From the NCBI GenBank assembly GCA_949316235.1, contig OX438742.1, forward strand, positions 9,208,815-9,272,814: 64,000 nt of DNA. The letters are read 5' to 3'. Position 1 is the stretch's first letter; the number at the start of each line of letters is the position of its first letter. The position numbers were made by a program, and so were the translations under genes. Source of the stretch: Oegoconia quadripuncta. Its lineage: Eukaryota > Arthropoda > Insecta > Lepidoptera > Autostichidae. The notes under the pieces are model-generated. The model worked only from the letters and a program-made list of their open reading frames with translations. It ran no database searches and was not told the DNA's origin. Positions 1-11,200 of this stretch are shown here, one piece after another.

Positions 1-342
1 GCCGCGAAAGTGAATATGTGAAAGACAATTTGGAATCAAAAGAGTTTACAGTGCCCTTGTTATAATGTTATCAAATTCGGTTTTGCATACAAACTGTATT
101 GATGTTAAGGTTCTAAGATTTCCACGCCTGGTAGCTACTGTTTCCGAATCTCAAGATCTGTTCACATTAACTTTGCTTTGTCAAGGCCACATGGCGTCGC
201 TTTCCACTGAGATTCTCCCTAATCGCTACGCTGGCAGACGGATAGACGATCGATAAAAGGGTACATGGGGCTTGTTACAAATGTTGTTTCATTATTAACA
301 AAAAATAAGATATGTTACAAAAAAGTAGCTACTCGTTTCGGT
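1..342. other. no feature recognised
   Basis: AT-rich sequence without a supportable exon or repeat. A 63-codon open frame at 65-256 has no splice context and no recognised similarity. Confidence 0.5.
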
Positions 343-512
343 TTGTAGTAGGGTATTTTCAAAGTCCACCTGGTCAACTCCCACCATCTTATATATGTCT
401 GCCGCCAAGCAGCGACGTTGTTGTTGTTGTGTTTTAGTACCCCAAAAAGTTGATTCAGGTGAGGATGCTACCACCTTTGGCCTCATCTTCACTTAACGTT
501 GTGGTTAATAAT
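343..512 (+). repeat. SINE-like fragment, family C (tail part)
   Basis: It shares the order 'GTAGGGTATTTT', 'CACCATCTTA', 'TCTGCCGCCAA', 'TGTTGTGTT' and 'GGCCTCATCTTCACTTAA' with copies at 4500, 37016 and (reverse) 30480. The tRNA-like head is absent. Confidence 0.6.
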
Positions 513-1551
513 AAAGTAGTTTTTAATACGTGAATCGATATTGTAAACACCCAGAAGTAATTTTTGTATCTCATCTGTTAAGCGGAACCGACGGTCTATA
601 GGTGCTATACGATATCATAATGACACCTACGGGAAGAGTTGTCTGTCGCCTATTCTATTTTCTAGGATAGGCGGCCACCTATTAAAAAAAAATTCTAAAT
701 TAAGATCTTGCGTAAGAATTCGCTCAACTCGTGCTACCATGGCTTCTGATTGACATGAAAACTGAAACACGTAAATAGATGTAATTGTATAGTTACGGGT
801 TGCGTGTAGAAAAAAACAAAAAGCTATGCCATTGTGTTCGCTTAGGTTAACACTGAGTATGAGTAGTCGCAATGATTCATCCCATTTCTAAGTAGCGCCT
901 CAGAGGCCATATTAGTATGTGGTTAACTTGTATTGTGTGTTCATACATAACGGATATACCGTTGACTGCACGCAAAGTGTACTTTGTACGTTCGTTTTAT
1001 CTCTACGAGACAGGTCTGCACTATCCTGTATATTTTGTCTACCCTAATTTCATAGTCAACAGAAGGTATTGGGACATGTCGTGTATTATATTGTAGTCTG
1101 CACAGTCTACCAGTGTAAGCTGCTCTCGTGACACTTCTGGAAATGTGAAAGTAAGGTAGACTTACTTATACTGGAAATATGATAGGCGTTGTTCGGACGT
1201 GTGTACTGGAGACTATGTACCTATGCACAAGCATAAACATATCTTATCAGCGTAAAATAGGGCCAATTTGTCTCTTCCCGTGCGTGTCGTAAAAGGGGGC
1301 TAGTGATAGTATTACAGCATATGATGTGATATGGGTAGCAGCGTCGTTTGTGCGGAGTTCCCTAAAATCTGCGACGTGTGGAGATTTGATCTTACTCGTA
1401 CCATGGAAATCGATGCAAAACTTCCCATTGGAATGGCTTTTATCCAGCAGTTACTATAGGCCCGATATAAAGACACCTTTGAAATAAAGAAAAGAAAGAA
1501 AACATTTATTCAGCTTACAATGGGTACCTGAAGTCTTCTATACAGTTTACT
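513..1551. other. no feature recognised
   Basis: Open frames are short and end without splice signals. No repeat similarity to other parts of the window was noticed, apart from A/G-rich sequence near 1480-1505. Confidence 0.5.
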
Positions 1552-1870
1552 CAGCGTCAGTGATTCAGCGGTTAAGATACGGTCTCCAAATGTCGGAGAT
1601 CCGGGTTCGATTCCCAAGCAGGCCATGCACCAATCAGTTTTTAAATTTAATAACTTATGCGCATTTATCCGACTGCTCTTAAACGGTGAAGGAAAACATC
1701 GTGAGGAAATCTGCATTCTTGAGAAATAAAAATTTTAAGGCAAGTGAAGTCCCCAGCCCGCTTTAGGTCAGCGTGGTAGACCATGGCTCAAACTCCCTCA
1801 TTCGAGGGAAGGGCCTACATGTATCCCTGCAGTGGGATGTCTACTGGCTGATGTACAGTCTGCTACAGGG
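1552..1870 (+). repeat. tRNA-derived SINE, family D
   Basis: The head has a B-box-like GGGTTCGATTCC (about 1603) after an A-box-like CAGCGGTTAAG. The body carries 'CATTTATCCGACTGCTC', 'GGTGAAGGAAAACATCGTGA' and a tail 'CCCTGCAGTGGGATGT'. The same body recurs at 32392-32640. This body is familiar from lepidopteran genomes. Confidence 0.75.
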
Positions 1871-2119
1871 GTCTAAATCTTGTAAATAAAGAAGTAATTG
1901 GGGCTTTGATTAGCAACTCTATTCTTGTTGACATAATTGTCTACCTAGACATCATTACCATAGACTCATTACGGGGTGATAAAGGGGATTAAATTATGTA
2001 ATCTTACACAAAAACGAAAATTTGCTGTAAATTCCGTAACTTCGAATAAAATCGACAGTGAACACACAAAAAGGTTGACATGGCAGTTTGTCCTATCAGA
2101 AATCATAACCTCAAACTAT

Positions 2120-2350
2120 TATTTTGTTACCCGACTGCCCAAGGAAGGGAGGGTAACGTTTTTCGAGTGAATGTATGTATGTATAGTTTTTCTGCCAAAT
2201 ATAGGTAATTTGCGTTTCGAATATTAAGAATTCTAACTACGTGAGGTTTATTTGTAGTTGTCTGTTATTACCCGACAGCCCAAAAAAGAAGGTATGATTT
2301 TCGAATGTATGTATAGATTTCTATGTTACCTCCTGTAGCCTAAATGGTTT
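2120..2350 (+). repeat. dispersed 'CCCGACTGCCCAAGGA' repeat, two adjacent partial copies
   Basis: The motif 'ACCCGACTGCCCAAGGAAG' followed by 'TTTTCGAGTGAATGTATG' occurs at 2131 and again, degenerate, at 2269. Related sequence lies at 26990 and 50340. The family class is unknown to me. Confidence 0.55.
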
Positions 2351-2758
2351 CACCAATTTCGAAGTGCATAGTGTCGTTAGACTCGTCTAGATCCCTGGAG
2401 TGTCATATGATAATTTTTGTGGTAAAATTTCCAAGATGTCGCTAAATATAAATTTATTGTTATAATTAGTTTTAGTCGTCATGTCTACACAACCTATGTG
2501 GATGCAATTTTGTAAGAACGAAACTAAAATGTCATGTTGTCCTTTTTGTGTGCTCTTAGTCAGAAAAGGATAGACTATTCTTTTAGTCACCATTATCCTG
2601 TTTGTGCTAAATTTATTTTAGAAAGAATTCTAATACGACGTCGACCTCAGCATGACTTTACGTTCAACATTTATACGCAGTGAAAAGTAAATACTGTGAA
2701 AATTGGAAATTAAATCTGATTCCAGATTATTCTCCATTTTATATTCCAAAATGAATAA

Positions 2759-2759
<1 letters not shown>

Positions 2760-2789
<30 letters not shown>

Positions 2790-3035
2790 ATCTTTACACA
2801 TACACACAGCGCCATGTAGCTCCACACTAAGCAACCATGCCGGCTTGTATTATAGATGCCACATGGTTGATAAACTACACAAATACATTTTTTTTGTAAA
2901 TAAATAAATACATATATAAATGAAAAATCATCTGTATCTGTATTCATCATACAAACATATGCCCCTAGCGGGATTCGAACCCGCGACCTTTTGGTATAGC
3001 AGTCATAGTTTCTAACCACTTCACCAAATCATCTT
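2760..3035 (-). repeat. tRNA-derived SINE, family B, near full length
   Basis: On the minus strand it has an A-box-like head, B box GGTTCGAATCC (complement at 2971-2981), then 'CATATGTTTGTATGATGAA', a central 'AGTTTATCAACCAT' and 'GGCGCTGTGTGT', ending in a (TTTA)n tract (2763-2790). Nearly the same element is at 16855-17115. Confidence 0.8.
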
Positions 3036-3562
3036 CGTCGTCGAATCTGCAGACATTGTATGCGTAGACAGGCAAAGTGATGCGCAAAGACGTCACGCTC
3101 GTTCATGCAAAATTTCAATTATGAAATCATTTATGGTACTTAATTGTTTTTTTATAAAGTAATCGGATGAAAAAGCAATGCAGCTAACCTTACGTAGTGA
3201 ATCATAATAGAATAGCTAATAAGTAGTGTAGTACTTATTGCAATATAACGTTCTTGTTGTTATTTACTAACATTTTGACGATTCAATCAAATTGAACCTA
3301 GTTTGGAAAATAATTATATTATTTACGCAATCGTTTTGGGGATCAGACCCACTTGTGACGCAGTCTTATTGCTATGGGCTAATCGTTTTCAATTAGTGAA
3401 GTTGAGCAACGGTTTACGTGGTCAGTTCTTGGTTGGTTGACCACTAGTGGTATTTTAAAAGTTTTTATCAGTATGTACCAGTCAATGGTCTGAAATTCTC
3501 CAAAAAAATTGCGATAGCAGCGTCGCGGTTGGGGCAAATCTTTTGAAAATGTTTAAATTCTA
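3036..3562. other. no feature recognised
   Basis: AT-rich, no credible coding frame. Nothing could be matched elsewhere in the window. Confidence 0.5.
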
Positions 3563-3735
3563 CTAGCGATACGCCTCGGCTTCGCTCGTGTGCAATGTCC
3601 TTCTATAAGTGTTATATTATGCATGTATTACATAAACATTCTGAAGAAGTTTTCTAAAAAATTGTGAAAACTGAATCAAAATCCGTTTGGAACAATTGTT
3701 CTAATCGGGCAGACGCGGAGACTGAGTCTGTTATA
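3563..3735 (-). repeat. Helitron-like short repeat fragment, interrupted
   Basis: It begins CTAGCGATACGCCTCGGCTT, which on the minus strand is a ...GAAGCCGAGGCG...CTAG 3' terminus. 'AAAATCCGTTTGGAAC' follows. The copy is cut by the insertion at 3736. The class (non-autonomous Helitron) is recalled from similar lepidopteran repeats. Confidence 0.5.
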
Positions 3736-4065
3736 CAGGGTGTCCCTGGAAGTATGGATCAAATCGAACAGGGGCATGGGGAAGGTCATTCCCAAACTTT
3801 TTAACCCTATGAATGTCGGTGCCATTTTTGACGGTTCAAAAGTTATGATCAATTTTTTACATTTTCATATTATCGAATAGGGCTTATACAAAAAAAAAAT
3901 TTAAAAGAAAACTAGCAAAGCTATCAGCTTAATTTTTTAATTAAAAATAATTGTTTTTCTTATTTTTTTTTTTTTTTTTTTTAATTTTTTTTTTTCAGCT
4001 TAAGTTTGGGAATGACCTTCCCCATGCCCCTGTTCGATTTGATCCATACTTCCAGGGACACCCTG
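3736..4065. mobile_element. 330 bp MITE with perfect 64 bp terminal inverted repeats
   Basis: The left end CAGGGTGTCCCTGGAAGTAT (3736-3799) is repeated without mismatch as the reverse complement at 4002-4065. It is flanked by TATA on both sides (3732-3735 and 4066-4069), so the target duplication is TA or TATA. The interior is A/T-rich with long T runs and has no transposase. TA duplication suggests Tc1/mariner-type mobilisation, but the superfamily is not proven. Confidence 0.9.
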
Positions 4066-4236
4066 TATACGGAGATCAAAGATGAGTTGTTGTTGGTGAT
4101 ATCCGTCGGACAAAATATCAATGATTTCAACCCTTTTGTTAATCTTTTGAACAGGACAGGTTCGTTCTTTTTCGGATACTTGTGTGGCTGTTACAGGCCG
4201 TCGCCGTTGCCGGTACGAATACCAATTATCTAGTTC

Positions 4237-4445
4237 GAAACTAGACCTATGAAAGTAGATAACGGATAAACTTACCTAAATATTTATATAAACATCCTCG
4301 ACCCTGGGATAAATGTTCGTATTCATCACACAAATATTTGCCTGTAATGGGGTTCCGCACCAGTTGATTTCGAAAGTATAGCCTTAACAATAATAACTTT
4401 AGGTTTTACAACGCGCACTAGACCAATCGCCCGTCGACCAACAGA
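4237..4445 (-). repeat. SINE, family A, degenerate copy
   Basis: On the minus strand it has 'TGATGAATACGAACATTTAT', 'GTTTATATAAATATTTA' and 'GTTATCTACTTTC' in the order seen in the full copy at 36460-36745. The B-box region is damaged. Confidence 0.6.
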
Positions 4446-4497
4446 CAGGCGTACTTTTGGTCAGTCTTTATGTTGATCGTTAATTTTTTCGAAACTT

Positions 4498-4745
4498 AAC
4501 CGCCTCCGTGGCTCAATGTAAACAACATTGGGTTTACGATTCGGAGGTCGCGGGTTCGATCCCCAGAGGGGTACATATTTAGTACTCGGTTTGGTTGGTG
4601 GTAGGGCATATTAAATGTCCGCCTGGCTAGCTACCACCATCTTATCTAAATCTGCCGCCAAACAGCAATATTAATAGCATTGTTGTGTTCCGGTTTTCAG
4701 TGGATGGCCAGTTCCCCAATTAAGATGAGGTTTCGGGGTCATCAT
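4498..4745 (+). repeat. tRNA-derived SINE, family C, near full length
   Basis: The tRNA-like head includes CCTCCGTGGCTCAATG (A box region) and B box GGTTCGATCCC (4553-4563). The body is 'TACTCGGTTTGGTTGGTGG', 'GTCCGCCTGGCTAGCTACCA' and 'TCTGCCGCCAAACAGCAA'. Confidence 0.8.
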
Positions 4746-4747
4746 AT

Positions 4748-4930
4748 ATTATTCGGACTGCCTTGAATTGAAAATAACCGGGTCCGACTGCTTTACGTGC
4801 CTTCCGAAGTACGTAAACACTCGTATGAAAACGCCGCTACTGGTCACCCATCCAAGGACTGTCCGCGCCAGACGTAATCGAAAACGGTCAGCGAATGCGA
4901 CTACAGCACGAGTGTTTCCGTAATAATTCA
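4748..4930. repeat. dispersed repeat family with 'TGGTCACCCATCC' core
   Basis: It shares 'GACTGCCTTGAATTG', 'TGGTCACCCATCC' and 'TAATCGAAAACG' with 54040-54300, and parts of it with 52580-52730 and 30225-30285. This looks like an old high-copy lepidopteran repeat; its class was not identified. Confidence 0.5.
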
Positions 4931-5319
4931 TGAATATTTGCTATGTTCAATAGTGGTACCCTTCCACCATGGCACATTGAAATTGAACACAGTGTACGTA
5001 TAATGCGGTGGAGTAGGTAAATTGTTCATAATCAGTCACTATTATCATAGAGTCGGCAGTTATTTTTAGAACTAACAATATTTCCGCTTTATTAGATACT
5101 CTTGACGGCTATTCAATTGGGACCTTGTAATTAGTTATACTTATGTGTACTATGTCCAGTTGTGGACTACTCTAGAATGATGATAATGTAGGTATGTTTA
5201 AACTACCTATTTCTTCCTTCTGAAAGTTTATTTCAATGAAAATTTATTTCATAATTAATGTAAAAATAAGTTACCAATTAGTTTTAGATGTCCCAAAGTG
5301 GTATCAAATCAGGGGTTCT

Positions 5320-5452
5320 ATTACATAATTTCATAGTTATCGTCATCGGTTACGTTTAGACATTTGATTGGTTGGTTCATTGCTCGCTCGGTAATTTGAC
5401 TGTTTCTCATTGGTCAACGTAATCGATGACGATACCGATGAAGTTACATAAT
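5320..5452. repeat. foldback element with about 36 bp arms
   Basis: 5320-5355 (ATTACATAATTTCATAGTTA...) is complementary to 5417-5452 with four or five mismatches; the spacer is 61 bp. It is probably a small MITE. No clean target duplication was seen. Confidence 0.55.
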
Positions 5453-7321
5453 CTAAGGGCAGGTCCCCATCTCGGTATAAGTTGTAGTTGAGAGGAAAAA
5501 CGACTACAACACTGGTTTTCAGTGGAGCCAAAAGTGAATAATATTATAGCTGGTGTAGTTCCTTTGTCAGTACGATGAAACTAACACCACTATGGAATGG
5601 TCCCGTGAAAAATACCTGTGGAAAAAGAAGCGGTGCATACCCGTAATCTGCGTTTGGAATTTTTGACGTCTTGTTTTAACCTCTGACGCAAAGAGGGGTG
5701 TTCTAAGTTCGAAACCAATGTCTGTCTGTTTGTCTCCATCTAAGGCATTGTGGAGCCAAAACGCTTAACCGAGAATATTTTATTTTCGACAGCAAGTGTT
5801 CGCAAGATGTTCCTTAGCCAATGTTGATGGAAATCTGTCCAGCTGTTTCGAAGATATTTAGTTAACACATGTGATTTGTTTACGTAAGGGGTTGTAACTG
5901 AAAACCAGTGTTTCGCTCTTGAGCGATCTGCCACACTGAGTTATGACTCGTTTGTGCTACAGCGGCACACACTCTCTGTTTGTGTTTTCTTTCTGTTTCT
6001 TTATTTTTATTTGTGTGTATATTTCATTGTTATTATTAAAGATTGTTTTGTGTATGTGTGTGAACACAATGGCGTAATATGGATATCTACATGATATAAA
6101 CTCGAGAGCTTCCGAAATTTGCAATTACAGTAATTAAAGTTTAGATTTATTCCTTCTATATTCTCTGTAGAGTCAATGATAAAGGTTAGAGCATATCCCC
6201 GAGTTACCTCTTAGTAATCCTCATAACGCTTTACAACGCATTGCGGAATATTAACACCCAAGAGTGCACTGCGCATATGCGTTCAATATTGCCCTTGCAT
6301 TTCAGAGGTGCATGTAGAGAGCAAACGGAATCTCTTTCATTACAAATTGGTTATTCAACCATATACAGCTTGTGTCAGTGCGTTTTTCTGTGTTGTAAGA
6401 AGACGGATGGTTTAACACTCGACATCTTCACGTGTGTAAATGATTCTTCTCCATCGTCGTATTACAGTTTTAGCTGATTGTGTTCTGTGTGTAATTCTAA
6501 TGGTTATGATTGGAATGTTTAATTGTTCTTGATGGAAAGCACTGCAAAATCAGTCCAACTCGTCCGATTATGCCAGAAAAGAACAGAATAACAAGTGATA
6601 GACTGAGTGCTTCACCTTGAATCTAAAAGCATCCAATTTGTTGAAATTTGATGACTGAGTATAATTCTATAGTGCACTTTCAAAGGTGAATTTTTCTCTA
6701 ATATAAACGAAAGTTATGTGATTGTGATTCTTATTAAATGAAACAATAGTATTCGTTTGAAACAGATGATACAAATAAAATAAGGGATGATGACTAAGGG
6801 ACCTACCCCTCCTTGGGCATATAGCATAGGCATAAGTTGTTAGTATATAGTTCCAAAATAAATAATTGCTATTCTAACCCGGTACAGGCAGCTGTTTGTG
6901 ATACACCACAAACGATGGGGCATCTTTTATGCTACCCATCGTGTTCCGACACTTGTAAACTACAGGACCTCTATGATGCCACAGACAATGCTGTACACGT
7001 AGCCACATTCTGATCCTCAAAAATTCGATTCGCTAAGAAGAAAGATTATAGTAAATCTTCCACTTAAAAGCCATGCAGTAATACCTTGGCATGCTCCCAA
7101 CTATAACTTTGGGAGGATTTGACATAGCGATAAATAACAGAGATTTAAATAAACTTGTATAGAGTGTAGGAAAGTAAATAATTGGGAAGAGGCCAGGTTA
7201 CGGATTTTGGGTTTCTGCACGCACATCTCAAATTTTACAAGGACTATCAGCGACACGACCGTAACCTCTACCAAAATAAGGGCCATGCCACAAGATGCGG
7301 TGCGGCGTCGTTGCCTCTTTG
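5453..7321. other. no feature recognised
   Basis: Short open frames only. Small palindromes occur near 6890-6945. If ARAP extends leftward this is intron or upstream sequence. Confidence 0.45.
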
Positions 7322-7397
7322 ATATGCGTAGTTCATTGCCGCGTAAAGTCGTTCGCTAACTTTGGTGAAACCATTGTGGGGCAACGAACTACGCGTA
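7322..7397. repeat. short foldback (19 bp arms)
   Basis: ATATGCGTAGTTCATTGCC at 7322-7340 pairs with 7379-7397 with two mismatches. The surrounding 7290-7440 is unusually GC-rich. It sits just left of the PIF-type element. Confidence 0.5.
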
Positions 7398-7465
7398 TGA
7401 CGATGCAGGGCTCGCCACGACGCGCCGCCTCGCTACCGCCACCCTCTGTGACATTATCGCTCTAA

Positions 7466-7629
7466 AGGGGCCCATTCACGGCAGTCCGCTTTGCCGTCCG
7501 CCGCTTTATATTGGATTGTGAATGTTATCGCAGCCTGCATGGCGTCCGGGAACACCGAGCAGAATGCGTCTTGAGACCTGCCCACAGCGTGCAAGGCGGA
7601 GTGCTATGCAGGATACTGAATGGGCCCCT
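7466..7629. mobile_element. 164 bp PIF/Harbinger-type MITE
   Basis: Perfect 13 bp terminal inverted repeats AGGGGCCCATTCA (7466-7478; complement 7617-7629) are flanked by direct TAA (7463-7465 and 7630-7632). A 3 bp TWA duplication is typical of PIF/Harbinger. There is no coding capacity; an open frame across it is incidental. Confidence 0.8.
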
Positions 7630-7871
7630 TAAGACATCCCCGCGACGCATTTCGGTAATGTTCACGCGGCGAGATCTGCTTAGTATTGGAAAGCTCGTTG
7701 TCCGCTACGTTTGGGGTATAGTTTTTATGATCCGGTATTAAATCAAGGACTAAAGACGTATAGGGCAAACTTATCTCTATCACAGATCTCTTCTAGAATA
7801 TACATGGAGAGTACATCAAAAAGTAAAGAGAATGAAAGTAACACTAAAGTACAGCCAAGTAGTCTTCACAA

Positions 7872-7950
7872 TATAAGCCTGGTTGCTTAGTGTGGACGCA
7901 AAATGGCGCTGTGTGTATGTCCAAGGATATTTATTTATTTTGCGACGGAA
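7872..7950 (+). repeat. SINE family B tail fragment
   Basis: 'AAGCCTGGTTGCTTAGTGTG' then 'ATGGCGCTGTGTGTATGT' and a TTTATTTATTT end match the 3' part of the SINEs at 2760 and 16855. It lies just upstream of the first ARAP exon. Confidence 0.6.
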
Positions 7951-8117
7951 CCAAGTGAGTGTAGAAAGTTTTTGATTTTAAGGTTTCAACACAAGCTCTC
8001 ACGACTCTCAAGCACCTTGATAGAAGCCTTGTCGATGATGGAATCACGCATTAAAACTTATATCACTCCTTTTCTGTTAAAGATTCTATACAAATTGTGT
8101 TTTATTTTTGTGAACAG

Positions 8118-8239
8118 CGACCCAAGAGGCCGATGAGGAAACGAAACAGCTTTGCCCAACGGATGGGAGCGCGAATCTACTGCTCGATTGCCCCAACGCC
8201 ACGCTGTATCTGCGGTTCCCGCATGAGAGAGAGCTCAAG
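8118..8239 (+). CDS. ARAP: ARAP exon: end of the PH domain preceding RhoGAP
   Basis: The exon follows a GAACAG acceptor and ends AAG before GTAAAT. Frame: two bases, then 40 codons running from TQEADEETKQ to LRFPHERELK. The ATLYLRFPHERELKGW stretch continues into the next exon and reads as the last strand and helix start of a PH domain. It is the most upstream exon I could find. The preceding exon must end with one base of a split codon, and none was recognised in 1-8117. Confidence 0.88.
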
Positions 8240-11200
8240 GTAAATTGTAATACTTCTTCCCCTGATTGCAGGTATTTGGGTTAGAGGACAAGCCTGGGTT
8301 TTCATAGAAGCATAGATATACTAATGCAAACTGTCAAATGCTTTGAGCATTTCGTAAATAAACACAGGTCAGGATCTGCGCCCTCATAGTGCTGTAAAAA
8401 GTACAAGTCTCTAGTGTATTTCAAAGCGTCTATTCATACTAAAAGTTTCTCCCTCTGACATCTCATCAAAACCTATAGGGTGCTTCCCCATGACCAGGAA
8501 GCTTGAAGTTTGCCACGAAGGAATGTTTTTTCTTCCCAAGTGAAGCAGTACTTTCGTAATCTATAAAAATGCACACGAAATGGCGGCGATTGTTACCTAC
8601 TCAAAAAAATCGAATCTACAATCTATAGCTTCATTAGTCGTTTACAAGTAACTATAGATTTATATTATTTAGAAATAAATGTTAATAATCGATTATTTTA
8701 TCAATCACCAACTGAGAGCTGGTGCCTACTTTGCTCAGCAGCTGAGCTTATGTATTCAGTGGGGCAATAGCGCTACCGTACTAGGTATGCCTCACGGAAG
8801 CGAGTTGGACGGCGTATTTTTACTATAAGATATATGTTAAATTTACATTCAACAAATGATATCATGTATCTTACATTGAAATAAATGCTTGAAGTTTGAA
8901 CTGTGTGTTTACAAATAAACATACTCTCAAACTTATTAAAAAGAAAGTTACAATTAATATTTGCAATTTATGTATGTGAGGGAGGGAGGGAAACGTTGTT
9001 GAATAAAAATCGAACTAAAAAAGCACGCGTTGTAATGTACAATACTGCACGGGAGACGGGGCGAGGAGGGTGGAGCGTATGGCGATCATCACCCTCGGCA
9101 TTCGCCCTCGGTTGCTAATGCACATCGAACCCCAAGTCGACGCTGAGCGATCGATATTCACAATTGCATATGGGTGTACCACGGGTCCAGTTATACGCGT
9201 GTTGTATCAACATAGCCCAGTAAGGATACGCTTTTAACTTCTTATAATTTTAAATGCCGTGATCTTTTGCACATGTATAAAGTACCCGTCAGTGACAGAA
9301 TAAAAATGTTTTCTAATAAATCGGTAGCTTGCTTTAGATATAGAATAAAATAAGTAATAAATATCGAATAATTCTTTCGGTGTTTAGTAATAAAATATAG
9401 ACTATTACCACTATAAATTTCACTGCGTCGGAAAATATACTAAGAACTTCTGTAACAATTTAAAAAAAAAACGATCAATTACTTCTTTATATTTGTGAAA
9501 AATTTCATCGACGGCAAATATCGTGATATTTTTAGAAAATATAAAGTAACCATTGATTACTTAATTCTTTGTTTTAGGAGATCTTAACATTCTACAACGC
9601 AATGAAGTTCACAGTCGTAACTTTAATTGCATATTAAAGGTTTTATAACTAAATAAATAAATACTTCAGACAGTAACATCAATGATCTAGTCCCAAACTA
9701 ACCAAAGCTTGTGTTATGGATGAACTTATATAAATATTTATATAAACATCCATGACTCGGGAATAAATTTCCGTATTCATCACTCAAACATTTACCCCTC
9801 GCGGGATTCGAACCAGCAACCGTTGGTTTCGCTGACAGGGTCACTATCCACTACACCAACCGGTCGTCCGACCTATACCTATATAAATACCTATACCATA
9901 CCTAAAGCAAGCTGCAGAATTGTTTGAAAACATTTGTATTTGATTACTGCCGGGTACTCTATCCTTCTACAAAAAATCAAGAACTTTATAGGAAGTTACA
10001 CCACAAAAATTTAGTGTTTTTACTGGACTAACAATCGATTGCAATCGGATAAACGCATCAACTGCATAATTGGTGCGAAATGGTTCTTTTCTTATGTAGT
10101 TTAAAAATATAACATGTTGACTTTCAATAAGTGACATTTTTGTATCCTACGAGTACATTGAATAAAATTTTTTTGAGACAATTTTTATGGTAACCTCTTG
10201 TCGTTTCGAAGATATTTGGCTTTCAAACACAATTGCTTTAATTGGATGATCATATCATAATCTCTTTGGGTTTTTCTGAATCTTCAATTTATAGTTACTT
10301 TAACGATAAGATATCAAGCACTCTATGCGATCAGGCGCAATTGAGACGTCGTCTTGCGAAAAATAACCCTCCATTATCGTATGTTGTCATATCCTTGTCT
10401 TTTCCACAGGGCTGGGGGTACGTGGTTAGGGTGGCGGCACACAAGAACGGCGCTCACATACACCACCAGCAGCTCACCAAGGAGGACGTGCCCGTCATCG
10501 TCGACAAGTGCATCAACTTCATCTACGTGCACGGTAGGTTCGCATACAGCTGGACCAAAGAGATTTCTTTTTTGGTTTATTCTCCAACAATGTTGGTGTC
10601 AAAAGGATCTGAGACATACAGCCTAGTATTCTGTAGTAGTCTTCAGTAAAGTGACAGAATGCATTACGGAAGATTTTGGTTGCTTCTCGTGGGAACCCTA
10701 AAGCTTGGTTTCGCACTTTAATTGATACTTTTTTTCACTTGTACACCATCACTGACTTTTGCCGTACAATATTCTGCCGTTATTAAATCTCAAAAATGCT
10801 ACATTATCTAGCGAGAGTTCCCGCTAAACACCCGGAACACTGTTATAACTTTTCGCTCCCTAATGTATTTCTTTCAATTCAAAACTAACCAGTAAACAAT
10901 TAAAATTATTTTCTTAATCATATCCCACCGTCTGATATGCTAATGAAAGTCCTCCACAACTAGCGGGAGCTCAGTATTTTAGGGAGAAGTGAGGGAAGGG
11001 AGAAACCAGCGCGGCAGTGCTACTCGAGATCATGTTCTCAAGTAAGCAACTGCTGAGTCACGTCCAATTGCCTAATAACAAACAATATACTAACCTAATT
11101 CTACATAATATGCATACCTAGTACCTACATCTATATACACAAATAACTGTTGTGCCTTTGTTGTTAGAGCAATAAAGAGCATTTGTTTTTGTATTTGTAT

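Noticed and set aside
2971..2981. tRNA gene call based on GGTTCGAATCC boxes (also at 9800, 17049, 36522)
   Set aside because: Only the promoter-like boxes are kept; no acceptor stem or cloverleaf, and SINE bodies follow. These are SINE heads, not tRNA genes.
4006..4233. 75-codon plus-strand frame
   Set aside because: Begins inside the right terminal inverted repeat of the MITE and runs into flanking DNA.
7511..7741. 76-codon frame just upstream of ARAP, considered as an upstream exon
   Set aside because: It starts inside the PIF-type element, has no PH or ArfGAP similarity and no acceptor/donor pair in phase with exon 8118.
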